Positions 54,553 to 63,839 of a stretch of 64,000 bases of DNA are shown here, in pieces. A model generated the notes under the pieces. It saw only the letters and a list, made by a program, of their open reading frames with translations, was not told where the DNA came from and searched no databases. Source of the stretch: Candidatus Nanosynbacter featherlites (GTDB lineage: Bacteria; Patescibacteriota; Saccharimonadia; Saccharimonadales; Saccharimonadaceae); NCBI RefSeq assembly GCF_005697565.1, contig NZ_CP040004.1:718345-782344 (forward strand), read 5' to 3'. Position 1 is the first letter of the stretch, and each line of letters starts with the position of its first letter. A program made the position numbers and the translations under genes.

Positions 54553-56877
54553 CTATATGAGTTCACCCTTAGCCAATAGACTAACCGTTATATAAGAAAT
54601 CTTAATAATAGGGAGGTTTTCTTTATTAAGATCAACGAATTTTTGCCAACTACGAATCGGGTGCAGGGTTCCGTTTTTCAGATGATAGATGGTGCCACCT
54701 GGATCACCCACGAATTGCGGCAACTTTGCTTCTTTAGTCAGCATGGCACATGTTTTACTCTGTAGTGAATATGGCTTTTGTGATGGTAGATTTAACTCAT
54801 ATAACTTACCGCCCATACCCAGATAGTTGCGTCCTTCACAGCTGACATACGGAGATAAGACTCGGTTGCTGACTTTATATTTTTCAACCACTTTGTCATC
54901 AACTTGACGGATGGCGCCATTAACACCCAAATCAGCAGCTTGATCAAAGTGCGACAGCGGGATGAGAGTATCGTATCCATCAGAGACATACACCGTGCCG
55001 TTGGAAGGTGCTTTTACCATCTTGCCTGGTGCAAAAACTACGTTTCCTGAAGGAATTTTTCGAATAGTCTCACCAGACAGCCAAGCGATAGTTGGTCGCT
55101 CGGTTTTAGTGATGGCAAATACATCCTCCATAGCAACTATCGGTCGTTTTTGGCGTGATTCCATGACATACACCGTGCCGTTATCTGACGATTTCAGCGT
55201 CACGACCTCATCCAGCGCTCCAGTTCCAGGCAAAGAACGGACCGTTTCGTCTGATAGCGCCAACGGACTGACTGGTATATCTTGTGGTTTTGTCACTTTC
55301 TTTTTGCCTTGGTTGGTGATTAGGAATGTCTCCCCGGCTGGATTCTTAACATAATCATCCACTGTTTGTTCGGTTTGCGGTAGTTTATTGATGCTTTCCT
55401 GTTGTAATACTCCGCCACCAAGTGACTGTAGGGTTTGGTCAACATATTCAGAATGTCTGATGTTGTGTAGTGTTCCGCTGCTGATCAGTTTTTGATGACC
55501 AGTATCCCTGTTCCTCACCACAGCCGCCTCTCTGACGATTGGTGCTCCGTATGGTAAATATTGGATAGCTGATTCACCCAGCACATTATATCCTTGATCG
55601 TATTGTTGCAAAGCTAATGATTTGTCATCCAAAACTTCACGACGCGTACCGTTTTGAATATAGAATCGTTTACCGCTGGTTGTTTTATAGCCGTGTCCCA
55701 TGCGCGGACCATGATAGAACTTATTCACTTGCGCCTCAGTAAGTAGCATACTATTACCACAATCCATACCGTATTGCGCCACCATGGCACATGTTGTAAA
55801 GGCCAGCCTAATTCCAGAATCATAGAAGTACACGGTGCCGTCAGGTGATCGCATTAACCGGTTTGCCACCTGACCTGTCGGAATCTTATCCAGGTATTCT
55901 TGAGACACGAAACCAACACCACCCAGAGGAGATAATGCCGCTAAAATGTCATAGTTTGGAACAGGATATTTAACATTATCAGACACCAGGTAAACTGTTG
56001 CGTTGTCATGAGACCTCAGTAATGTACTGTTGACGTGAGTACTTCCAAACCACTCCCTAAACATATAGAAGAAGTTACGATTACCATACGCCCCACAATG
56101 TGCCGTGCCAGGATAAGCCGCCAGCGCTGCGTCGTTTGGTACGTATGGCGTATAAATGTACAAACTAGCCGTTGCATAATTCTCAATATACACATCTCGG
56201 TAGCCACAGGCGGGATTTGGATTATATAAAATTCTGTTTACTCGACCTGGTCGGTAATTATAGTTTTGGATTTCATTGCGATATTTTCGTAATTGCCAAG
56301 CGGCCTTATTCACCTGCTTATAAAAACCGCCTAGTTCTGAACTACAATTAGCAGTATACCCCGGGCCACTGTCAGGACAGGCATATCCCATGGCATATTT
56401 GTATTGTGACCGCAGTGGCCACGAGTCGGCAAACAGTGGACCCGCTGACTCTTTTCGTAGCATCACTAATAACACTTGCGGATTTATCTGATATCGCTGG
56501 GCAGCATCCCAGATGATCTGACCAGCACTAATACCACCAGGAAAGGCACCGCCCCCACGATCAAAGGAGTTTTCACCGTTGTTTGGATTCTCGTGATAAT
56601 TCTGTAAACAGACATATGGTGGACCATGCCAGCCACGCTGTGCTGCGTACTGTGCTTTAGTGTTACCGTGCCCAGAAGGGCCAGTGCCCCACGTGTCGCA
56701 CGCTGGCGTGTGCTGTTCGATGAACCGCTGCACCGCCGCCGCAGAACCCATGGCTCGTGAGTCATAAAAAATCTCATCGTCAATAATTCTACCGGGGTTG
56801 AAGCCTGAAGCTCCAGCTCCCTGGGAGATAATAACTGCAAAGGTTACACTCAGTAATAATCCTAATATTTTTTTCAT
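54553..56877 (-). CDS. Secreted lysozyme-like protein with about nine tandem repeats
   Basis: 774 aa. Signal peptide 1-23. Residues ~35-280 are a muramidase-like domain (NPQVLLVMLRKESAG with a candidate catalytic Glu, AMGYACPDSGP, YIYTPYVPN, GNRNFFYMFREWFG) of a type I know from actinobacterial secreted proteins. From ~285 to the end are roughly nine degenerate repeats of 50-60 residues, each with a pattern like NGTVYV-x-DG and a turn such as KIPSG. The repeats may bind cell-wall glycan. A surface enzyme acting on its own or a partner's wall is likely. Confidence 0.8.
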   Translation of the reverse strand: MKKILGLLLSVTFAVIISQGAGASGFNPGRIIDDEIFYDSRAMGSAAAVQRFIEQHTPACDTWGTGPSGHGNTKAQYAAQRGWHGPPYVCLQNYHENPNNGENSFDRGGGAFPGGISAGQIIWDAAQRYQINPQVLLVMLRKESAGPLFADSWPLRSQYKYAMGYACPDSGPGYTANCSSELGGFYKQVNKAAWQLRKYRNEIQNYNYRPGRVNRILYNPNPACGYRDVYIENYATASLYIYTPYVPNDAALAAYPGTAHCGAYGNRNFFYMFREWFGSTHVNSTLLRSHDNATVYLVSDNVKYPVPNYDILAALSPLGGVGFVSQEYLDKIPTGQVANRLMRSPDGTVYFYDSGIRLAFTTCAMVAQYGMDCGNSMLLTEAQVNKFYHGPRMGHGYKTTSGKRFYIQNGTRREVLDDKSLALQQYDQGYNVLGESAIQYLPYGAPIVREAAVVRNRDTGHQKLISSGTLHNIRHSEYVDQTLQSLGGGVLQQESINKLPQTEQTVDDYVKNPAGETFLITNQGKKKVTKPQDIPVSPLALSDETVRSLPGTGALDEVVTLKSSDNGTVYVMESRQKRPIVAMEDVFAITKTERPTIAWLSGETIRKIPSGNVVFAPGKMVKAPSNGTVYVSDGYDTLIPLSHFDQAADLGVNGAIRQVDDKVVEKYKVSNRVLSPYVSCEGRNYLGMGGKLYELNLPSQKPYSLQSKTCAMLTKEAKLPQFVGDPGGTIYHLKNGTLHPIRSWQKFVDLNKENLPIIKISYITVSLLAKGELI

Positions 56878-57483
56878 CTATTCAACCACCACCGTCATAC
56901 CGTCAGCTACGCCTTGAGACCTACCTGACACATATTCAATTGATACAGTCCATTTACCAGCAGCCCCCAATTCATCCCTACTCACACGCATCGTTTCACA
57001 TGATGTTGAGCTTGGGCCAGGAATTGCTCCGGCTGTCTTTTTGACGACTCGATTACCCAGCGTAAACACATAGGTACACTTACCATCTTGTTCAACAGCG
57101 TTTGTCACAAATCCACTAGCCGTAATGGTGTGTTTATCGACTGATTGCTCAACACTGGTCATTAGCACATAGACTGATCGCTTTTTTGTCTGAGGGTCAG
57201 TGCTTGGCTGCGGCGTCACGTCAGTGTTTGGCCGAGCCGACTTATTGTCTGGGTTATCCTCGACGTTCTTTGTATCTTTTTTCTCAGTTTTAGTTTTATT
57301 TGGGTTTACTCCACGACCTTGATTGTCAACGGTAAAGGCCTTGTCCTGATCTGAGAATGGCAGCCATTTATTATAATAAGCCGCTGCCACATACGAGCCA
57401 GCAACAACAATTGCCGCCACCAATGATACGATGATGATTTTCTTGCGTGATAGTTTAGAAGTTTTTTTCTGTTTCATAGTCAT
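56878..57483 (-). CDS. Hypothetical membrane-anchored protein
   Basis: 201 aa. N-terminal transmembrane helix (IIIVSLVAAIVVAGSYVAAAYY), a charged Lys/Asp/Asn/Pro linker (~45-95) and a small beta-rich domain with two Cys (C133 and C154 region: KCTYVFTL and TSCETMRV). No family recognised. Directly upstream of the lysozyme-like gene and likely co-expressed. Confidence 0.6.
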   Translation of the reverse strand: MTMKQKKTSKLSRKKIIIVSLVAAIVVAGSYVAAAYYNKWLPFSDQDKAFTVDNQGRGVNPNKTKTEKKDTKNVEDNPDNKSARPNTDVTPQPSTDPQTKKRSVYVLMTSVEQSVDKHTITASGFVTNAVEQDGKCTYVFTLGNRVVKKTAGAIPGPSSTSCETMRVSRDELGAAGKWTVSIEYVSGRSQGVADGMTVVVE

Positions 57484-57532
57484 TACCCTAGGCTAATGAT
57501 ACAGTAAAAAACCAACTTTTTCAAATTAACCG

Positions 57533-58537
57533 CTAGCTTTTTGATTTTGCTTCAACGTGCTCCAACGAATATTTATCAATCGCCGTGTGGTCGTCCAATT
57601 TCGTCAACACTGCCCGACGTACACCGCGCCATTTTTCTATATTGTAAAAAACATTCAACACCAAATAGAATAGCTTTCTTTTCCGTGAATATTGCTTATC
57701 GCGCAAAGTAAACAGCGTGTCGCGAATCCACCCGATGATGACCATTTTAGTTATCTGAGAAATAGTCGGTAGCGGCACGTCAATACCAACACGGCGCAGT
57801 CCCATTGTCTCATCAAACATTCGCATTTTATATTCACGCAGCTTGAATTCATTAGAATGCAACACATTACCTCTGGAGGCATAGGCTTTCATATAACCCG
57901 CATTGATGACGTCACGGCCAAACAATTGATCTTCGGCATACGGAACATCTTGGTATGGCAATTCACCAGTCAAATAACTGCGACGAGCAGCTGAGTTAAC
58001 ATCAGAATAAAACGCTACTTTATCATAGGTTTCCTGTTTTTTGATAAAAGAATCTTTGTAGAACAATGTTGTTCCAAAATCAGGACCAAAGCCATTGAAC
58101 ACGCCCATGATTTCGCGCTTCAATAACGGAAAAGTAGTTGGTCTTGGGTCTTGTTTTCCCATAACCCCAATGATACGGTCTGACAGTTCAAACGGCTTTG
58201 TCATCTCGTACAACCAGTATTTATGAGCGGGTGTAGCATCTTGTGACAGATAGACAACAATATCACCCTTTGCATCGTGAGCGGCAGCTGCCCGCGTCTT
58301 ACCGTGACCATACTCCTCTTTTGTGATAGTTTTATACCGTAAGTTCGCGTGTTTTTTAGCATATTTCTTAATGATCTTTGGCGTCTTATCTGTTGAGCTT
58401 GTGTCATAGATCAACACTTCATAGGTTTTGTCGATTTGTTGCTTAAACACCATTTTCAATAGATCATCCAAATAGTCCTCACCAAAATAGGTCGGGATAA
58501 AAACAGTGATGTCGTATTTTTGTGCGTTACTAGCCAC
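57533..58537 (-). CDS. GT2-family glycosyltransferase (rhamnosyltransferase-like)
   Basis: 334 aa. VFIPTYFGEDYLDDLL, IYDTSSTDKT, VYLSQDATP (acidic motif) and PYAEDQLFGRDV: typical of WbbL/RfbF-like rhamnosyltransferases. C-terminal amphipathic helix. Overlaps the next gene by 8 nt. Confidence 0.88.
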   Translation of the reverse strand: MASNAQKYDITVFIPTYFGEDYLDDLLKMVFKQQIDKTYEVLIYDTSSTDKTPKIIKKYAKKHANLRYKTITKEEYGHGKTRAAAAHDAKGDIVVYLSQDATPAHKYWLYEMTKPFELSDRIIGVMGKQDPRPTTFPLLKREIMGVFNGFGPDFGTTLFYKDSFIKKQETYDKVAFYSDVNSAARRSYLTGELPYQDVPYAEDQLFGRDVINAGYMKAYASRGNVLHSNEFKLREYKMRMFDETMGLRRVGIDVPLPTISQITKMVIIGWIRDTLFTLRDKQYSRKRKLFYLVLNVFYNIEKWRGVRRAVLTKLDDHTAIDKYSLEHVEAKSKS

Positions 58538-59744
58538 CTATCACCTCACGAATCAGAATGCGCTCAACCTTCTTGTATGACTCATCCCATGACAAATCCT
58601 TGACGCTTTCTGAAGCTTTTTTGGCATAAGTATTGATATTTTTGATCTCAACAACATTACACAATTCATTAGCCAATTCAATCGGTGAGGCCGGGGCGTA
58701 GTGGATGTATTTGTTTTCACCCAAAACCAAGCTGTTGTTCTCGCCTTCGTTCATCACTGGGATACAGCCAGCCGCCAGCAGCTCCAGTGGTAGGAGTGAC
58801 ACATTCGTGAGCGACAACACTAAACATGCTTCAGATTCTTTGTACAAATCAGCCACGTCTTGGTGAGACAAGATGCCGCGGTTGACATATGGAAATGGTA
58901 TTTGATAATTCGACACATCCCAACCAAAGAATTCGATAGTGTATTCTGGATGTTTTTTGTGGAATTTATCCAGCGCAATCACACCTAGCTCAAAAGCGCG
59001 GCGCTCGGTTACCGGACGTGCGTAGAAACAAATCTTCTTTTGCTTATCAGCTTTATCCGCCAAACGATATATATTCATATCAGCACCAAAGTCAAAATAA
59101 TCCGCCTTCATGCCATATTCGCTGACTTTCTTTGTCAGCCAACGGCCAGCCGTAATGCCGTAAAAATTCATTTTGTACGTATTTTCAGCCAACACTGCCT
59201 TTGATCCCAAACCGTAAAAGTACGGTTCAAAATCCTGCACAAAGTAAAATTTGTGTGCTTTAGTGTCGATATTAAATACTGGGTAGGCCGTTTCCCATCC
59301 AGTAGCAATCAATGCGTCAGACTCAGTGTATTGTGACACTTTTTTTACGTTGACATCAAAGTTGAAACTCTCTGACAAAATCGCCTTAGCTTCAGCTGGT
59401 GATTGTGGGTGGATTCCTTCATAGATGTAAAAAGTTACGTCGTGCCCCTGTTCTTGTAAGAATCGAGCAAAACGAGTGATGGTGTTTTGTCCACCACTTC
59501 CTTTTGAAATAGGAGACAATACCCAACCAATTTTCAAAGACTTCTTTTTTGACTTTTTCTTTGGTGTTTTGTACGGGTGATTGATGTAGTCCGCGTTCAT
59601 GATATCCTCAATTGAGGCCATAACCTCAATTGGCTGCTTGATAGCTGGTGCAGTCTTCTTTGACAGATATATTTGAGTTTTCCTGACAGCTTGGCCTAAC
59701 CCATTTTGCCTAGTGTAGGTGTAGAATTTGTACAGTTTACTCAT
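58530..59744 (-). CDS. Glycosyltransferase of the rhamnan-synthesis type
   Basis: 404 aa GT-B protein. KIGWVLSPISKGSGGQNTI near residue 70, FVQDFEPYFYG, and a C-terminal donor-binding LLPLELLAAGCIPVMN. Resembles WsaF-like rhamnosyltransferases. Overlaps the Wzt-like gene by 4 nt. Confidence 0.8.
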   Translation of the reverse strand: MSKLYKFYTYTRQNGLGQAVRKTQIYLSKKTAPAIKQPIEVMASIEDIMNADYINHPYKTPKKKSKKKSLKIGWVLSPISKGSGGQNTITRFARFLQEQGHDVTFYIYEGIHPQSPAEAKAILSESFNFDVNVKKVSQYTESDALIATGWETAYPVFNIDTKAHKFYFVQDFEPYFYGLGSKAVLAENTYKMNFYGITAGRWLTKKVSEYGMKADYFDFGADMNIYRLADKADKQKKICFYARPVTERRAFELGVIALDKFHKKHPEYTIEFFGWDVSNYQIPFPYVNRGILSHQDVADLYKESEACLVLSLTNVSLLPLELLAAGCIPVMNEGENNSLVLGENKYIHYAPASPIELANELCNVVEIKNINTYAKKASESVKDLSWDESYKKVERILIREVIGG

Positions 59745-60958
59745 GACTTTTTCTCCTTCTTACTTTTCACACTCATCCATGAACCACGTGTCTTCAGTAA
59801 ACCACCCCTCGGCTTATTTTCTCTCACATAAAACTGACTGATATCCTCTTCTGTCGTGTAGGCAATTGGCTCATACGAATCCTTTTTCTTATCATAAGCA
59901 AACAAGGTAGCCGTAATTTCAAAGTCACGGTTATTAAACAAATCCAAAGGCAAGGTGTAGTTATATGTGTATACACCTTTTTTGGTAGAGGTTATCTCAA
60001 CATTATTGTCGTCAATGAAAAATCCATCGTCAATAACAGAGGTGATACGGTTTGAGGCTTCGTCTAAGATTGAGATACCAAATGAAACCGGTCTGTCCTC
60101 TGGAACAAAATATTTCACTTCAACTTCCAGGGTATCTTTTGGTGTTAATACCTTGTTTTCTACTTTTGTTTGAATATATGCAGTATTTTTCTTTGATTTC
60201 TTATCAGCTTTTGCCGTTGACTCTATGTTTTCAATAGAATACAAGTTAGCGACTTCATTTGGATCGCCTGAAGCGACGATTTTGCCAGATTCCAACATAA
60301 TGGCTTTATTACAAAAACGTCGCACCGACGCCATGTCGTGAGTCACCAAAATAACCGTCTTTTTCTGTTTTTTAATCTGTTTGAAATATTCAAAGCATTT
60401 ACGTTGAAAGGCTTCGTCGCCAACAGCCAACACCTCGTCCAGGACAAGGATGTCGGTATTGGCACGAATAGCGATTGAAAATGCCAACCGCACCTGCATA
60501 CCGCTCGAATAGTTTTTCAGTTTCTGATCCATGAACTGTTCCAACTCAGCAAAATCAACGATTTCATCATACATGTCTTCTACTTCAGTGTGTGAAAAGC
60601 CAAGCAGCGCCCCATTCAAATAGACGTTCTCCCGACCAGTCAATTCTGGGTTAAAACCAACGCCAAGTTCAATGAACGGAATCAATTTACCATTAACAAT
60701 CACTTTCCCAGAATCAGGCGAATAAATATCAGAAATCAGCTTTAAGAGCGTCGATTTTCCGCAACCATTTCGTCCAACGATACCAAAAAAATCACCTTTT
60801 TCTACCGTAAAGGAAATGTCTTTTAGAACTTCTTGTTTTTTATAGCCCTTAACACCCTTCGTCCAGTTCACAAAGGCCTGTTTGATACCGTTTGCCTGTT
60901 CAGTTGGTAAATTAAAGCTTTTATATAGGTTTTTTACTTCTAGTGCTTTCTTACTCAT
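59741..60958 (-). CDS. Polysaccharide ABC exporter ATP-binding protein (Wzt type)
   Basis: 405 aa. Walker A GRNGCGKST, signature YSSGMQVRLAF, Walker B LVLDEVLAVGDE, switch His in LVTHD. A C-terminal domain (~250-395) typical of Wzt proteins binds the polymer's terminal sugar or cap. Overlaps the permease gene by one base. Confidence 0.92.
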   Translation of the reverse strand: MSKKALEVKNLYKSFNLPTEQANGIKQAFVNWTKGVKGYKKQEVLKDISFTVEKGDFFGIVGRNGCGKSTLLKLISDIYSPDSGKVIVNGKLIPFIELGVGFNPELTGRENVYLNGALLGFSHTEVEDMYDEIVDFAELEQFMDQKLKNYSSGMQVRLAFSIAIRANTDILVLDEVLAVGDEAFQRKCFEYFKQIKKQKKTVILVTHDMASVRRFCNKAIMLESGKIVASGDPNEVANLYSIENIESTAKADKKSKKNTAYIQTKVENKVLTPKDTLEVEVKYFVPEDRPVSFGISILDEASNRITSVIDDGFFIDDNNVEITSTKKGVYTYNYTLPLDLFNNRDFEITATLFAYDKKKDSYEPIAYTTEEDISQFYVRENKPRGGLLKTRGSWMSVKSKKEKKS

Positions 60959-61767
60959 TACATATTCTCCGCAAAGGTTTTGCTGCTTTTTCTGAAATAA
61001 ACAACACCAATAATGACGACAACGACTGTCAGTACAATAGGGATTAAACTAATCCAGATATTATTTACCGTACTCCACGTGGTTGGTGTTGTCTGTGGAG
61101 CAATCAGGCTGTATCTGACATCTTGAATACTTTGCGCAATAGGATTGAGCATCATAACTTTTGCGACCCCTGGGTGAAAATTTGACACCAAACTAAGTGG
61201 ATAGATAATCGGGATACTGTAGAAACATATCTGTAAAATCACATCCCAAATATGGCTAATGTCACGGAATTTGACATACAGTGTTGATAATATTAGTGAC
61301 ACACCCATTGCTAAAATGAACAATTGAATGATACTAAATGGCGCCAAAAGTACTTTCCACGTAAAGTCAACTCCAGAGATGAGGCCAAAGATTAACACCA
61401 CAATCAAGTTGATCGACAAGCTGATGAGCGCACTCGACATCGATGAGATGATGATGATATATTTTGGAAAGTTGATTTTACGCAGTAAATCACCCCTGCT
61501 GACAATGGCATTCATGCCAACTGAGGTAGCTTCAGTGAAGAATCCCCAAAGAGCAATACCTAAGAGTAAGACAATTGGATAGGTTTTTGTGCCGTCGGTA
61601 AACTTCAAAAATTTCACAAACACCAAATACATCACCAAAAACAGCAACAGTGGCTTCAGTACTGACCATAAGATTCCTAAAAATGAACCTTGATAGCGCA
61701 ATTTAAAATCAGTTTTTACTAATTCGAGTAAAATTACTCTGTTTCGTTTATTAAACAACTCCTGCAT
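60958..61767 (-). CDS. Polysaccharide ABC exporter permease (Wzm type)
   Basis: 269 aa with six transmembrane helices and the pattern FKLRYQGSFLGILWSVLKP of Wzm/TagG permeases. With the ATPase it exports a complete polymer, a route separate from Wzx/Wzy. Confidence 0.9.
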   Translation of the reverse strand: MQELFNKRNRVILLELVKTDFKLRYQGSFLGILWSVLKPLLLFLVMYLVFVKFLKFTDGTKTYPIVLLLGIALWGFFTEATSVGMNAIVSRGDLLRKINFPKYIIIISSMSSALISLSINLIVVLIFGLISGVDFTWKVLLAPFSIIQLFILAMGVSLILSTLYVKFRDISHIWDVILQICFYSIPIIYPLSLVSNFHPGVAKVMMLNPIAQSIQDVRYSLIAPQTTPTTWSTVNNIWISLIPIVLTVVVVIIGVVYFRKSSKTFAENM

Positions 61768-61792
61768 ATACCAAGTCCGATTATACCGCTTT

Positions 61793-62251
61793 TTAATCTT
61801 TTAGGCTAATCACAAGTCGTCGATCGCGACCTTCGCCCTCTGAGTGAGTTTCTATGTCATTGAAATCATGTGCGGTGTGGTGTACCGTCCAGCGGTCAGC
61901 CGCGTTAAGATCCAACCTCTTAGGCTCGCCAGTGTCTCGGACTTCCTGAAACCAAGCGCGAGCTTTTTCAGCAAGTTTTTCAGCGTGCTGCTGCTTGTAG
62001 TCAGCGATATCTAGGTTAACTCGTTCCACTGCGGCATTGCTGTTGCGAAGCAGTGCTGAGAGTAGGTGTTGGATACTGCGCAACGTCTCAGCGCCACGAC
62101 CAATCAGTAAGCTATTGTATTGCGTTGATGGAATTTTTACGATCAAAATATCGTCTTCGATGGACACTTCAGCCGTTATATTTAGGTCAAAAAAGGCCAT
62201 CAAATCCTCAACATATTTCTTGATGTAATCGATTGTTTGCTGCTGATCCAT
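61793..62251 (-). CDS. jag: Jag/KhpB-type RNA-binding protein
   Basis: 152 aa. KH domain with LLIGRGAETLRSIQHLL, and R3H domain (DRWTVHHTAHDF, then SEGEGRDRRLVI). The N-terminal Jag_N domain of longer homologues is absent. The gene is in its usual place after yidC. Confidence 0.92.
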   Translation of the reverse strand: MDQQQTIDYIKKYVEDLMAFFDLNITAEVSIEDDILIVKIPSTQYNSLLIGRGAETLRSIQHLLSALLRNSNAAVERVNLDIADYKQQHAEKLAEKARAWFQEVRDTGEPKRLDLNAADRWTVHHTAHDFNDIETHSEGEGRDRRLVISLKD

Positions 62252-62263
62252 GATTATTCCTCC

Positions 62264-63196
62264 TTATTCCTTGGCCTTGATCCGGGTGATTTTTGCCTCA
62301 GTTGCTGTCGCTGCACGCCTACTTGCTTGAGGTTTTTTGGAGTTTTTCTTTGACTTGTTTGGTGTTTTAGAAATAGTCTCCATCTCATCACTATCCCCCT
62401 TTAAGATGATGGCATTTTGCGCATATGCTGCAACGTTTGAGACGGTTAGATACAGTGCCAGGGCGCCCGGTAGGTTGATAATCACAAAAAACATAAAGAT
62501 TGGCATAAATTTCATCATCTTGCGCATCACGATAGCATTGATCTCTGACTGATCCGCCTCTTTGCCTTCAGCAGCTTCTTGCATAATATCGCGCAGTCGC
62601 TTTTTACTGTCACTGGCGGGAGAAATTTGTTTTGTAGTCAAAAACTGCATCACCACAGCCAATACAGCCAAAATTAGTAAACTCCAGGTAACACCACTAT
62701 TGCTGACGGCGTGCTGCGTGAGGTCAACCATCCCCAAAAAGTTCTGATTGAGTTGATCTGGATGAGCTACTAAATTGGATACTACTGGTAATTGTTCGAT
62801 AAAATCATATGCGTATTTAGCAAGGTCGCCGGTATGAACCCGGCTAGACACAAAAATCTGCACCACTCGGTAAATACCGATCAACACCGGCAGCTGAATC
62901 AAAAGCACGCCAATTGAACCAAACATGCTAATGTTGTGCTCTTTGTATAATTCCATCATCGCAAGCGCTCGTGCCTGGCGATCATTCTTGTATTTGGCGT
63001 TAATCTTCGCCAGTTGCGGCTGCATTTTGCGCATCGCTTTTGTCTGATGTAGCTGTTTTTTAACCATTGGCCACAACAGAAGACGGATAATGATAGTAAA
63101 GAGGATAATACTGACACCAAAGTCTGGAATTAAGCCGTAAATGGCCATTAAAATATTAAAAATTGGCTGTACAATCAGAACATCAAAAAAACTCAT
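62264..63196 (-). CDS. yidC: Membrane protein insertase YidC/Oxa1
   Basis: 310 aa. About five transmembrane helices, with the key Arg in TIIIRLLLWPM in the first core helix and a polybasic C-terminal tail (KTPNKSKKNSKKPQASRRAA). Lacks the large extracytoplasmic P1 domain, as in Gram-positive-type YidC. Inserts membrane proteins alone or with Sec. Confidence 0.94.
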   Translation of the reverse strand: MSFFDVLIVQPIFNILMAIYGLIPDFGVSIILFTIIIRLLLWPMVKKQLHQTKAMRKMQPQLAKINAKYKNDRQARALAMMELYKEHNISMFGSIGVLLIQLPVLIGIYRVVQIFVSSRVHTGDLAKYAYDFIEQLPVVSNLVAHPDQLNQNFLGMVDLTQHAVSNSGVTWSLLILAVLAVVMQFLTTKQISPASDSKKRLRDIMQEAAEGKEADQSEINAIVMRKMMKFMPIFMFFVIINLPGALALYLTVSNVAAYAQNAIILKGDSDEMETISKTPNKSKKNSKKPQASRRAATATEAKITRIKAKE

Positions 63197-63221
63197 GCCT
63201 CACATTATATCAAAAAATGTG

Positions 63222-63569
63222 TCATTTATACAGATTAGCCTGAGAGAATAGTCGTTTAACTTCGTTTTGAATACTCTTATATTCCATGTGTAAAAAATCA
63301 GCCGTAACAATGATCAGCGCTATATCATGATTATCTTTAAGCATTGGCAACTCAGCTCGAATCACCTCGTACACCCGTCGACGTACCCTATTACGGCGAA
63401 CGGCTGATTTGAGGACTTTTTTACTGATCACCACAGCAAATCGACTGTGTTTCCGGCGCGGATTGGCAATGTATTTTACCGTCATCAAACGAGACCGTAC
63501 AGCATCACCATTTTGGTACAAATACCGTAAACTGCCGTGACCGTGAAATCTGTGACGATGCGTTAACAT
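63222..63569 (-). CDS. rnpA: Ribonuclease P protein component
   Basis: 115 aa. The RNP motif KSAVRRNRVRRRVYEVIR and an aromatic N-terminal region (HRFHGHGSLRYLYQ). Binds RNase P RNA and aids tRNA 5' processing. Conserved order with rpmH and yidC. Confidence 0.92.
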   Translation of the reverse strand: MLTHRHRFHGHGSLRYLYQNGDAVRSRLMTVKYIANPRRKHSRFAVVISKKVLKSAVRRNRVRRRVYEVIRAELPMLKDNHDIALIIVTADFLHMEYKSIQNEVKRLFSQANLYK

Positions 63570-63585
63570 TCTCTTAGTATACCAA

Positions 63586-63616
63586 ATACCACTCCGATAT
63601 ACATCAGGAGTGGTAT
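63586..63616. other. Perfect 10-bp hairpin between rpmH and rnpA
   Basis: ATACCACTCC (63586-63595) and GGAGTGGTAT (63607-63616) pair exactly around an 11-nt loop. On the minus strand no long T run follows (TTTGG), so it is more likely an RNA-processing or partial-termination element than a full terminator. Confidence 0.55.
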
Positions 63617-63643
63617 CAGATCATCGAGCGCACTAAGTATTAT

Positions 63644-63781
63644 TTACAGTGCAATCCGTGCACGACCTTTTAGGCGGCGTCGCTTCAAAACAGCGCGACC
63701 AGCCTTTGTAGAAACACGTGCTCGAAAACCGTGCGTACGGGCACGATGACGTTTGTGTGGTTGAAATGTTCGCTTTGGCAT
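63644..63781 (-). CDS. rpmH: 50S ribosomal protein L34
   Basis: 45 aa. Starts [20 protein letters not shown] and continues [15 protein letters not shown], the universal L34 pattern. First gene of the rpmH-rnpA-yidC-jag block next to the origin. No ribosome binding site is obvious; a promoter with TAAACT lies 10 nt before the ATG. Confidence 0.97.
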   Translation of the reverse strand: MPKRTFQPHKRHRARTHGFRARVSTKAGRAVLKRRRLKGRARIAL

Positions 63782-63791
63782 ACTGGGTGAT

Positions 63792-63820
63792 AGTTTAGCG
63801 TTTTTTTGGTTTTTTTGCAA
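63792..63820 (-). promoter_or_regulatory. rpmH promoter
   Basis: Minus-strand TTGCAA (63820-63815), 17-bp spacer made of two A7 tracts split by CC and ending CGC, and TAAACT (63797-63792). The A-tracts may bend the DNA. Confidence 0.6.
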
Positions 63821-63839
63821 GTATCAATTGTAGTTTTCC

